The notes beneath the pieces were generated by a model. The model had not been told where the DNA came from. It saw nothing but the letters and a program-made list of their open reading frames with translations, and ran no database searches. Positions 20,795 to 31,785 of a stretch of DNA of 64,000 bases are shown here, piece after piece. The number at the start of each line of letters is the position of its first letter. Within the stretch, counting starts at the first letter, position 1. The translations under genes and the position numbers were made by a program. This DNA comes from Paratrimastix pyriformis (lineage: Eukaryota; Preaxostyla; Paratrimastigidae): the NCBI GenBank assembly GCA_027972325.1, contig JAPMOS010000013.1:454501-518500 (forward strand), written 5' to 3'.

Positions 20795-22835
20795 CGGTCC
20801 GACACGACACGCAAGTTAGTGTATGTCTCGCTGGGCTCATCACGTTCTTGCAGGGAAAACTCAAAGTGGCAGCAAGCAAGGACGTGACGAACGCTCTCTT
20901 TTGTTGTGCAGCTCCAGACTGTGGGACACAGTCAGCTGTCCAGCGGTTTCTCGAAATTCACAAGTCTTACCATTCGCTGGTCGATGCACGTTATTATGAT
21001 GACCCCCGGCTCCCTTTCGTGCGAGCATTGACCAGTGATGGTACTCTTATTGTCGGGTGGAAAGGTACAAGTTCTCTCGCAGATCTTATGATTGATGTCA
21101 ACATTGTGAGGTCTCCGTTATCCCCCACCCCACCCCACCCACCACACACCGCGTACCCACCCCACAACTGACCACTCGCCACTCCGTTTTTTGCGACGAT
21201 GCACTGCCCGCCCCCCGGTGCTGCCCAGACAAGTTGTCCCGCAGCTGGGCTCGTTTCACAGCGGGTTCTACTCGGTTGCCGATCAGTTCGACAAGAAGGA
21301 CATCCTCGAACTCCTCCCCGTCTGCCGGGTCATTTTCACGGGCCATTCGCTTGGCGGTCGGCTGTTCTCTGCCCCTGTTGCCCCCCGGCTCATGCGGTCG
21401 TTAGGGGCAGTCGCCGCCATTGCGGCCGTCCTCATGCTGGCCCATCCCAGCTTCCCCCGGGACTGCGTCAGCCGGTTCGGTTGCATCACGTTCGGTGCCC
21501 CGGCCTTTGGTGATCAATCGGTCGCCACGTGGGTACGCGAGCACCACTTTGAGCACGTCTTCCAGCGGTTTTACCATCCCAGGTCTCTGGTTTCCGGGTG
21601 CGTGGCTCTGACGTTGCATCTCTGGGGCTGGCAGCGACCCGGTTCCATCTCCTGTCGTCGGCTCTGTGGGAGGCATCGTCTGTGGGCCTTCTCGTTGGAG
21701 GGAGATATCTCCCCGTCTTGGTTTAGGTATCGACTGTTGCCTCGATGGGCGCTTCCTACTTCCTGTGGAAGGCCTTTGCGAGCCCCAGCGCCTCCCCCGC
21801 CCCCGCTGCCAGCAACGCCTCCCCCGCCTCCCGTGACACGACAGCAGTGCCTGCAGCGACCGTCGCACCTGCTCCAACCACAACTACCGTCCCTGCTGCT
21901 CCAACCACAACCCCCGGCCCTGCTGGTGCGCTTGCCGCCACCACTTCCGCCGCCACAACAGCAACTCCGGCGCTGACCACGGCCTCAGCGTCGACAACCA
22001 CAACCGTTGCCTCGGCCGCCTCTCCGGCAGCCATTCTGGGAAACTTGGCCCTCTCTGCAGTATGCGTGGGAGTGGCCGGTTCCACGACAGCCTTTGTTCA
22101 CTTCGGTCAGGCACAGCCGCTGACTGCTGAGTCCCCAGCGGGCATGTCACCCGTCGATTATGTCTGCCTCTCCGGGGGAAGGAAACTGAGTGGGGGAGGT
22201 GAATAACTCGAGATGAGATGGAGGGACGACGTGTTCGCCCGTGTTCGCCCGTGTTCGCCCGTGTTCGCCCGTGTTCGCCCGTGGACCGAAGCCCTTCCTC
22301 ATTATCGAAGCCACGTCCTGTCTCTGCGCAGCACCGGCTGGCCTACTATTTTCGTCGGCTGGCACCCTCGGTGCCGCTTGTTATGCCAAGTCAAATTCGG
22401 TAGGGCTCGCTGCTTTGGCCAACACGCAACAACACCCGGCGCATCGGGCCACCCCCCCCCCCCCCCCCCCCCCGAACTCTCCTTTGAAGTCAAGGCCCCT
22501 GTCGGCCACCGCAGAGCCCTAATATGGACCGCCGATGCCGACATTGATGGACACAACCCCAGGCCAGTGAGTCATCCACCTCTTCCGCGATGGCCAGACA
22601 GCCAGGGCCAGTCCGACTCATCTCGTAAAAATCAGACATTCGGCCAACATCCCCTTCCAGGGAACGGTCCGCACGATTCCCCTTGAGTCTGAGATGGCGA
22701 TGGCGCGGGGCCTTCTCGTGGCCGCCCTCTGGCCCCGGCAAGCCCTTTCTCCTGATGTGATCCCTCCATCACCCCCCACCCCCATCTCCCTCCACTTTCG
22801 TTCCATTCCGTTGTTGCCCCTCGAACCTTTCTGAA
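20768..22835 (+). CDS. Class-3 lipase (alpha/beta hydrolase)
   Basis: Triacylglycerol/phospholipid lipase of the fungal lipase-3 family. The nucleophile elbow 'VIFTGHSLGG' (G-H-S-L-G) joins across an intron to 'AVAAIAAVLMLAHPSF'. 'GCITFGAPAFGDQ' and the acid-residue region 'FYHPSDPVPSPVVGSVGG' follow in phase. Central exons end at 21110 and occupy 21229-21356, 21405-21582 and 21635-about 21720; upstream 'GTLIVGWKGTSSLADLMIDV' is the lid/oxyanion segment. Downstream, Ala/Thr/Pro-rich sequence (about 21780-22030) and a hydrophobic 'ILGNLALSAVCVGVAGS' segment appear, then further coding-like exons to a TGA near 22835. The 5' start and the part after 21720 are not resolved; the ATG at 20768 is a guess that overlaps the ODR4 start region. 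Confidence 0.7.
22231..22284. repeat. 11-bp tandem repeat (gttcgcccgtg)
   Basis: About five perfect copies, in the unresolved 3' part of the lipase gene, probably intronic. Confidence 0.85.
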
Positions 22836-22922
22836 ACGAACCCGCAACTCGCACAAGGTGCTCCCATCTGAAAATTCCGGCTGAGTTGCGCTTCAACCCA
22901 CAGGGTTGCTCTGACTGACTCC

Positions 22923-23928
22923 ATGCAGCCCGCTCCGGCTCCTTCCCCGCCACCCCCTGCTGTCGCAGGGGCTTCTGTACAGCAGGCCAATGCCAATATG
23001 ATTTCTCTCCCAACACAGCCAAAACCTGAAAATCCCGAGAAACGTCGACCTTCCGACCAACTTCTTCTTAGGGCAGCAGCTTTTGGTGACCTTGATGGTC
23101 TGGGCCTATGGGTAGACTACAGTTCTCATATCGTCATCACCATGCAGAGTGCGAAAACCTCCTTGTAAATTTTGATGCCAGCGTGGCCGTTCGCGGTCCA
23201 AACAACACGACATGCCTCCATGTTCGTGCCGGCCAATCCCAGCACTTTGACACTATTTGGTCCGTAGGTTGCTGTGGAGAGGAGAGATCTCGAAATGATG
23301 AAGTATTTCATCGACCATGGAATTGATGTAAATGCCAAGGAGCTCGACGAATCTGGCGGGAATACGCCTTTACTGATCGCCATGAAACAAGAGAACCGTC
23401 CCGTCTGTTGCAATCTGAGGCTTCCATCATCACCTTCTCCATTTTCAGGCAATCGACCTTCTGCTCGACAGTGGTGCTGACCCCAGCATCCCCGATGGGG
23501 CAAAATCGACCCCACTCCATGTTGCAGCCATGCACGGAATGACAGACATCGCGGAACTGTTGATTAAACGCGGTCCGCCGGACGCTCGTGTGGGTGGTGT
23601 AGGTGACCACTCTTCTTCGCAGGGGCCAACGTCGAGGCTCTGGATTCAGCCGATCGCAGTCCATACTATTGGTCTGTCATTCGGACCAAAATCCACCTCC
23701 TCTACAGAACGGCGTAGGGCGAATCTCTATCATCACGAGGATATTGTCAAAATGCTCCCTGTGATCCCCTACGATTGGGTGAAGGTCCGTGGAACAGCAC
23801 ACAAGAGATGGTACCATTTGATTTGTTAGGCACAAGACGCTCATATTCGCGACCTTCGGGCGCGTGGGATTTTGCCACCACCTCCGCCACCGGATGACGG
23901 GAAGAAGAAGAAGAAGAAGAAGAAGTAA
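22923..23928 (+). CDS. Ankyrin-repeat protein with poly-lysine C-terminus
   Basis: Small ankyrin scaffold of unknown partner. The ATG at 22923 opens a Pro-rich leader, then 'DQLLLRAAAFGDLD'. Repeats assemble over five or six short introns: 'NTTCLHVAVERRDLEMMKYF' with 'IDHGIDVNAKE', 'GNTPLLIAMKQENRP' with 'AIDLLLDSGADPS', and 'STPLHVAAMHGMTDIAELL' with 'IKRGANVEALD'. Each has the TPLHxA core, so there are about four repeats. The C-terminus 'HIRDLRARGILPPPPPP' is followed by eight consecutive lysine (aag) codons and TAA at 23926-23928. Donors are GTCTGG, GTTCGT, GTCTGT, GTCCGC and GTCCGT. The polylysine tail could be a nuclear signal or a recent codon-repeat expansion. Confidence 0.82.
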
Positions 23929-24043
23929 TCTGTCGGCTGTTTTCTCTTTCTCTTTCGTTTGGTTGAGGAACGACTGCGAGCCGTTCCGAGAGGCACCCGC
24001 ACCCGGTGGGGGCACTGCGCCGGCAAACGTGCCTTCGTTATTT

Positions 24044-24369
24044 ATGCAAGCCTTCCGAGCGATCTCCCTGTTCTTTGAAAATTTGGTCGATCCCTTTGCG
24101 ACGTCCAACTTATGGAAGAAAACCGGGAGTGTCACCATTTTCGATCAGGAAAATGGGGTGGGACGTCTGTTTAGTTTGCCCGTGAGCCGAATGTCGGTGG
24201 AGCTCTGGCTTGGACGGAGAGTGGTCCGTTGGTTCTGTACGCCGATGAATTTGCGTCCCAGGGATATTACGTGGATAGGGACAATCGTGTAGTCACCGAG
24301 AAAGATTTCAGTGACGGCGGCCACTTCAAGGCGTTCCTCCCCCCCGTTCTCCAGTTCGGGATGGTCTAA
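24044..24369 (+). CDS. Small conserved-looking protein of unknown function (about 87 aa)
   Basis: Two exons, 24044-24157 and 24220-24369, join in phase. The protein reads 'MQAFRAISLFFENLVDPFAT', 'KKTGSVTIFDQENG', 'PLVLYADEFASQGYYVDRDN' and 'GGHFKAFLPPVLQFGM'. Composition (mixed hydrophobic, acidic and aromatic, few Arg/Pro) is unlike the chance open frames in this DNA, which argues that it is real. I do not recognise the family. It follows the ankyrin gene in the same direction after 115 bp. An alternative acceptor at 24171 would change the middle of the protein. Confidence 0.5.
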
Positions 24370-24722
24370 TGCCTGCCCATTAAATGTATCGAAGGGCCCC
24401 TTCAATAAAATCCTGAAGAAAACGAATGGGGAAGCGCCTCCCAAAATAATCATGGTGATGTTTGGCTTTTTAGACACCCATATGGGTACCCACAGCAGTT
24501 TCGGGAACCGAATGTCCATTTGGGTGTGGCCGACTGGGTGTCAGCCCCCCCCCCCCCCCCCCCCCCCCCCCCGGATTCTCTTCTTGTCTCATCGGGTGCA
24601 CGGCGGGGCGGGTACCCCTCTCCCTCCCGGTCGCGGCATTTGTTTCCCCCCGACGAGTCCGACTCGGCTCGAGATCTGTGAGAACGAGAGAATGGTTTGT
24701 TCTGTGGTGGCCGCGACGATCG
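24370..24722. other. Intergenic, convergent 3' ends, with a C run
   Basis: Contains a run of about 27 C at 24546-24572. The sequence before the run has an aataaa at about 24402 that may be the poly(A) signal of the preceding gene. No coding sequence supported. Confidence 0.5.
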
Positions 24723-25890
<1,168 letters not shown>

Positions 25891-26039
25891 CTCTGGTTTG
25901 GTTCAAGAGATAGTGTGTTCAGCTGGAGGACATACAGGCTAACACGTGTTAGTGCGTCAAGTTTGACGAGTCATTGTTGTGCTTTCTCTTCGTGTTGCCT
26001 GAACTGATTCCATTTTATCTACATGATTTTTTGAACTGC

Positions 26040-28000
26040 TCACTGCCCGGGTTGATCCTCGGGCGCGTTGGGGTCCTGGATTCGGGATTCGCGTGTCTCG
26101 TAATCCAAGAAAGCCCGAAGGTCTGTCAACATTCCCACGACCGTATCTCCGTTTCGGCACTTCACCTACGAGACAAGGAAAACAATGGTAGGTTTGCGGC
26201 AATCATCGTCCCCACGGACCAAGTCGTCGAACGTGATCCGATCTGGATTGACAGGGTGAATCATATCAAAAATCTCCACGATAACATCTTTTGTGGGGAT
26301 CGGTTGTTCCCCCCGAGCCACCATCATTCGGACGATGTCCTGTGAAAGTTTGAAAGTAGCTGTTGCTGCGCACTGCGGGTGAGCTGCAAACACGGACATT
26401 GAAGAAGTACGAGAGTTCGTCATCCGTGATATAGCCGCGATGGTCCATGTCCAAACAGAGCCAGTAGTTGCGGAGGGACTGACGATGGAAGAAAGAATGT
26501 GCAGAAGAGTAAGACAGGCGAAATCCGGACCTGGTGGGATTTGCGGTAGTCGACAGTCAGGATGAAGGTCAGAAACGTCTTGTAGTCCTGCCGGGAAAGA
26601 CGGCAAGTGATCAAATAGATATCACGCCAGTCGAAAACAGACCATGAGGCCACCCCAGGTGTGAAATTCCTGAAAGACTCGCTCGACAAATACCGGGGTC
26701 AGGCAGTCCGACCCATCCAGGTCGGCGCGGAAGTGCTGAAGCTCCTCTCGGCTGAGCATACCGTCTTGGTCGATGTCCAGATGGAGGTAGTCCTCTGTTG
26801 TCGTGAGTGGAAAGAACCCATGGAGAAAGTGGGAAAATGAGGCGCCCTTCCCACCGAAAGGGAAGGAGGGACAAGATATGGGGAGAAAGTGGATGGGGGA
26901 AGGCAGTGGAGGTCAACAAACGGTAAGCGCGGAGTGTCGACTGAAAGGAGAACCAGTTGGACATCAGGCGAGTCTCGGGGACGGTCTCATCCCGCAGCTC
27001 GAAGAGCTCCAGCAAATATGGCGAGAGGATCAATTTTTTGATGCCGATTCGCTCTAAGGGTGCCGCGAGTGAGGGTAACCTCTGCGAGCGCTACAGACCG
27101 CGGTGCATGGGATCCAAGAAGAAGAAGAACTTCCGAACGACAGTGCAAATATAGAAAGGCAGGAAGGTCTCGTCGATGCCGCGCAGTTGCGCCAGGGTTG
27201 GGATCAAGTTGCTCACCCAGACGTCCATGTCCTGGGCGGTGGTGACGTTGGGGGAGAGTGTGGGTGCGTGTGGTGTGGTGTGGATTGATCAAGATTATGT
27301 TCCTCCCTGAACCGCTCGCTCGGGGTGGGAAGCAGACTTGTTCTCGCAAATAGCCATCTCCGACGACATCATACGCGCTGAGTTCGATATGAGCCTGGAG
27401 GAGGGTGCCTGATCAAACGCCGTCAGGTCAGACCGGAGAGGGGTGGGAAGACCTTTGCGCATGCAGTAGTCGAAGAAATTCAAAATATTGATGCGTCCGT
27501 ATTCGTCTCTTTCAAACTGAAGAAAAAGGGTCGCTGTGAAGAACGCACGTGCTTTGGGGGGCATCTTGGCTCCGACGGCTTGAAAATCGTCAAAGTTGAG
27601 CTGCAAGAATGTCAGTGCGCAGGCAGAGTCAGGAGCACAAACCCGTCCAATCTTTTGGTCATCGAAAGTTGCTCGATTGGAGAGAGCCTGATAGAGCTCG
27701 TCCAGCTCTTCAGTTGTAAGAATCTCTTCGCTTTTCCTTTGCAAAAACCGTGCGCGGGCCTACAGCAAGGAAATAAAAATATCACTCATGACGCATGCAG
27801 ACCCCTCTGCGGAGCATCGCATGAATCGGGTTGGAGTTTTCTTTCTTTTTGAAGAAGCGAGGAATTCTTTTGAAAGATTCGTCTTCAGGAGGTGCCCGTG
27901 AATATTTCGCATAGTATTTTTGAAAGAGCGCGTCGAGAGTCGGCCGGCCGACCGGTGCTACATCATCTTTTGGCTCCTCCGCAGCTGTGGCAGCTTCCAT
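26040..28000 (-). CDS. PPP2R3C: PP2A regulatory subunit B'' gamma (PPP2R3C / G5PR)
   Basis: EF-hand regulatory subunit of protein phosphatase 2A, linked to centrosome/basal body function. The ATG at 28000 opens 'DALFQKYYAKYSRAPP' and 'SFKRIPRFFKKK'. Next come 'ARFLQRKSEEILTTEEL', 'FFTATLFLQFERDEYGRINI' with 'LNFFDYCMRK', 'SNLIPTLAQLRGIDETFLPF', 'ICTVVRKFFFFLDPMHRG' and 'LELRDETVPETRLMSNWFS', all aligning to human PPP2R3C. EF-hand-like 'LDMDHRGYITDDELSYFF' and the end 'RNGDTVVGMLTDLRAFLDY' match the family tail, with TGA at 26040-26042. It has roughly nine exons. The neighbours upstream and downstream are on the same strand, with spacers of only about 150-170 bp. Confidence 0.93.
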
Positions 28001-28172
28001 CTCCTATAGCGGGATAGATACTCTCCCCAACTTGAAACTTGAGCACGCCGAAACCACGTGGGAAGCCCCGTTCCATCCCCTGGGAACAGACGGCGCACCC
28101 ACTCGATTTGTCACAAAGTTGCTTCTGTCGCGAGTTGAATCTGTGGCTGGAGCCGGAAGATAAAACACCCTG

Positions 28173-30327
28173 TTACTGCATGCTAGCCCGTGCGCGTGGT
28201 CGGCGCAGCATGTGGAGCATGATGCTGGCATTCGAAGCGAAGAAGATGATGCTCGCCAGCCAGACGGGCAGGAAGGTGTTCCGCCCGCGGAACTCGAGCA
28301 GGTATGCGATGCCCAGCCAGAGGAGCTGCGAGAATGAACAAGCGGTGGGATGTGCTGTGAGCGTGGACGTTGGTGTGCGCGGCAGGTGGTGCGTATGGAT
28401 GAAGGCGGGAGCCGCAAGGGACCACCGGAGCCCGCCGTCCAGACCTGGCTACCCTGCCAGAGGCCAAAGGCCAGGAGCCCCGCGCGCCAACCCATGTCGA
28501 CGAACGGCAGCGCCAGGGGGAGAAGACTCAGATACCACACGAAATACTGCGGAGGGCGGGGTGCAGGACGAGAGGAGCAAAGTGAGATGGTACCACCGCC
28601 AACCGGATTGCGCACCCCGGGCATCCGTGGATCACATCACACGCGATCGCACGCACCGCTGAGAAAAGGGCCGAGAAATGGATCAGCCCCAATAAATTCA
28701 GGGACCTGCAAGCAAAACGGCAACAGGCAAGGCGGATCGGTTTGGGTCAGGCGGACCTGCACGGTGCACACCTTGTTGAAGATGACAAAGCACACGGTCA
28801 GCAGGAAGAGGCAAAGGGGCAGCTTGCGGTACTGGGTCACGCTGAACATGACCACAAGCACCAACTGGGGGAGGAAGGAGGCCAGGCCGAGGAGGAAGCT
28901 GCAGGGCGAAAGAGAGGTTGGCGAGGAGATGAGGCGAGGCTGGACGCCGAGCCACAGTTAAGCCGGGGGAAAGTGCATATGTGGCTTCAGGTCCGATGCG
29001 GGGGTGGTAGTGGTGGGGGAGGGGGGGGAGGGGAGGGAGGGGAGGGAGGGAGGAGGGGGGAGGGGGAGGGGGGAGGGTGACGAGTGCAGGACGGGCGCAC
29101 GGCACCCGGCGCCAAGTCGTACGAACCTGGAGGGCAGCGAGTGGGTCAGGTAGAGCTGGTAGAAGTAGATGGAGAAATTGTGCCGCGGGTCCGTCCGGAC
29201 GACGTGATACAAGTAGGCCTCGTAGAGAAACTCATACCCGTACCTGCAAAGGGGGGCGGCACGGGGGTCCGGGTGATGTGGGAGGGCAGCAGATCATATT
29301 CCAACGGCCCTCCAATGTCATGGTACAAAGACCATCCACATAGATGAGAATGTGCCGCAATCTGGCGACTGGGGGCTTTTTGAGGGGGCAGAGGGCGCGG
29401 AACAGACAGCAGGTAAAATAGTCCGGTCAGCGCGAGTGCCCCCACTGACCAGCCCAAAGACGATGGCATGAATTGCAGCTGGGGGAAGAGGGATGGGATG
29501 GGAGTGGAGGAGGAAAGCAACAAACGCACGGTCCAAGGGCAGGACAGATTTTTTCGCCGCCCCCCATCCCGACCTTCCCCCAGAGCGAAGAGGGCATCTT
29601 CTTGGACTTTTTCCGCTCCACAAACTCCGGGCTCAGCAGCAGCACGAAGGGCAAGGCATAGAGGATGGGGTAGATCTTGAAATGCACGGAGAGACCAAAC
29701 CTGTCGGCTTGGTTAAGGGGAAATGACGCGTGGGTGGGACAGACAGCACGGCGGCGAGGAGAATGCGCCTCTCGTAAAGGAAATAGATGGTCGCAACCAC
29801 AAGAACAGAAATTAGCGATTCAGCGTTGCCTCGAGAGGAAACGTTGATCGAGATGGGGTTGAGCAGCCACAGTCCCACCAGAGTGTTGTGGTACTTCGAG
29901 ATGGGTGATCGAAGATGCTTCCGGAGAATTTCGGAGATAAACCATCCGATCAGCAGATCAACTAAACAAAACATCATTTTCCCGGCAGCTGGGTGGAATG
30001 TGACATTCGGAATCATCAGCCATGCGCTATACGATGGATCTGTGAACAGAGTCTGCGGGGAAAAAAATACGAACAGTAATGGCGTGTACCGATATGTAGC
30101 ACGTTCAAACGGAGACCCACCCCGATGCATGAACCGAGCAGCGTCGGTGAAGACGACATAATCAATGTCGGTATATTTCAGCGCCACTGAACACCCCACT
30201 CTGGTAAAATATGTTTAAAAATTTGTGGGGACAGACTATGCGCATCCATCCACTCGCCATAGGCTATCAGCGCAATGCGCGCAAGGAAGCCTGCAACAAA
30301 TAAGCTGGACAGCCTCATTGACCGCAT
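28173..30327 (-). CDS. PIGM: GPI alpha-1,4-mannosyltransferase I, PIG-M / GPI14
   Basis: ER membrane enzyme that adds the first mannose of the GPI anchor from dolichol-phosphate-mannose. N-terminal membrane segment '[18 protein letters not shown]' is followed by the catalytic loop '[15 protein letters not shown]' (DxD motif conserved) and 'ATYRYTPLL'. Further family blocks are '[20 protein letters not shown]', '[16 protein letters not shown]', '[18 protein letters not shown]', 'FNKVCTVQ' and '[20 protein letters not shown]', then the last membrane segment '[17 protein letters not shown]'. The stop is the TAA at 28173-28175. Two possible start ATGs lie at 30327 and 30318. About ten exons, with short introns. 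Confidence 0.95.
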
Positions 30328-30479
30328 AGGTTGTACAGGCTCATTCACCAAAATGAACCGTCGTTCTGTCCCCTCCAGATGGACTGTTCCATTCCATGTT
30401 CTCGTTTCCGTCGATTCTCTTTCGTGGTGCGTTTCAGCAACAAAGAACGAATCGAAAGGCGCCCAATCCCTCTGGAGAT

Positions 30480-31729
30480 TCAGCCGCCGAATCCCGGACT
30501 TCGCATGCCGCCGCTGCTGTAGCCTGTCCTGGAGGTGAGGGTTCGTGGCTCTGCGATGTTGCCGGCGCCGCTGCAAAGGCGGTCATCGCTTGCAGCAGCA
30601 GCAGCAGCGGCAGCGCAACGTGCAGCAGCAACAGCAACAGCACTCATATGGACTGCGCCCGTAGGCCGGCGGGGCTGATGGGGCATGACGAGGCTACGTG
30701 TGTGACGCGAGGGAGAACATTTGTGTGAGCAAGTGACAGGGAAGGCTCCTTCGGGGAAAAGTCCCGGGGGCCGACGGTCCCTCGATGATGATGATTCGAG
30801 CAGCAGGCCCAGCCAGACCTTGAGCTCAGGCCCGTAGAGGTCAAGGCACCAGTGCAAGGCCGCGTCGTCCCCTTCCGACATGTCCACCGCCATCGCCTAC
30901 GTAGAACCATCCAACCATCAGATGAAAGGCGTCAATCAACAACATCGCACACCCTCCCGCAGGCGGACCATCCATGCACGAGTGCCCATCTGCGGGCCCA
31001 CCCCCATGGCCCCGGCCACCCGCCGCACGGTCGCCTCCCTCGTGGCCTCCTCCTGGGACGGCACCACGGCCAGCTCGGCCGCCCCTGGCGCGCAGTTGGT
31101 CTTCAGCCGTGAGCGCGCCAGACGCAGAGGCGGAAGGTCGGTGGTTCGAATCCGGCCGGCCGCGTCGGGTTTTCCGGGGAGCGGCATCAGGGCCGGGCTG
31201 AGGGCCCACGGGGCACGGCTGAAGCGGACGAGCAGCAGGAGCGGCGTGGCTGGGCCCATGTGGGGCAGCACGTCTCGATGGAGGCATTGGCGGGCCTGGG
31301 AGTGAGGGGCGGAGATGGGTGTGAGGCAGAGAGAAACGAGGAGCCAATCGGCGCCCTGGATTGAGGGGTGCACAGACCTCCGCCCATCGCCGCGGTGCCT
31401 CGCCATCGACGACAAACGCCACGGCCCCCGCGGTGCCCACGTGATTGGGCCACATATCGCGGACACTCGAATCGCCCGGCATATCCCACACCGCGACGGG
31501 GTATAGAACCGGGGTTGGAGGAGCCGCCGGGCGGTTGGGGGGCGTTGGGGGGGCCATAGTGCGGCTAGAACCTGGGGTGATAGCCGCAATCTCGAACCGT
31601 TCCAGGATGGGGCCATACGTGGCCATGGGTGGCATCCGACTGCGGGCCGACCACCAGCAGAGTAGGCTGGTCTTGCCCGCCCCGGAGACGCCGCACAAGC
31701 AGAGCGTCAGCGGGCCCGAGTTTGAACGC

Positions 31730-31785
<56 letters not shown>

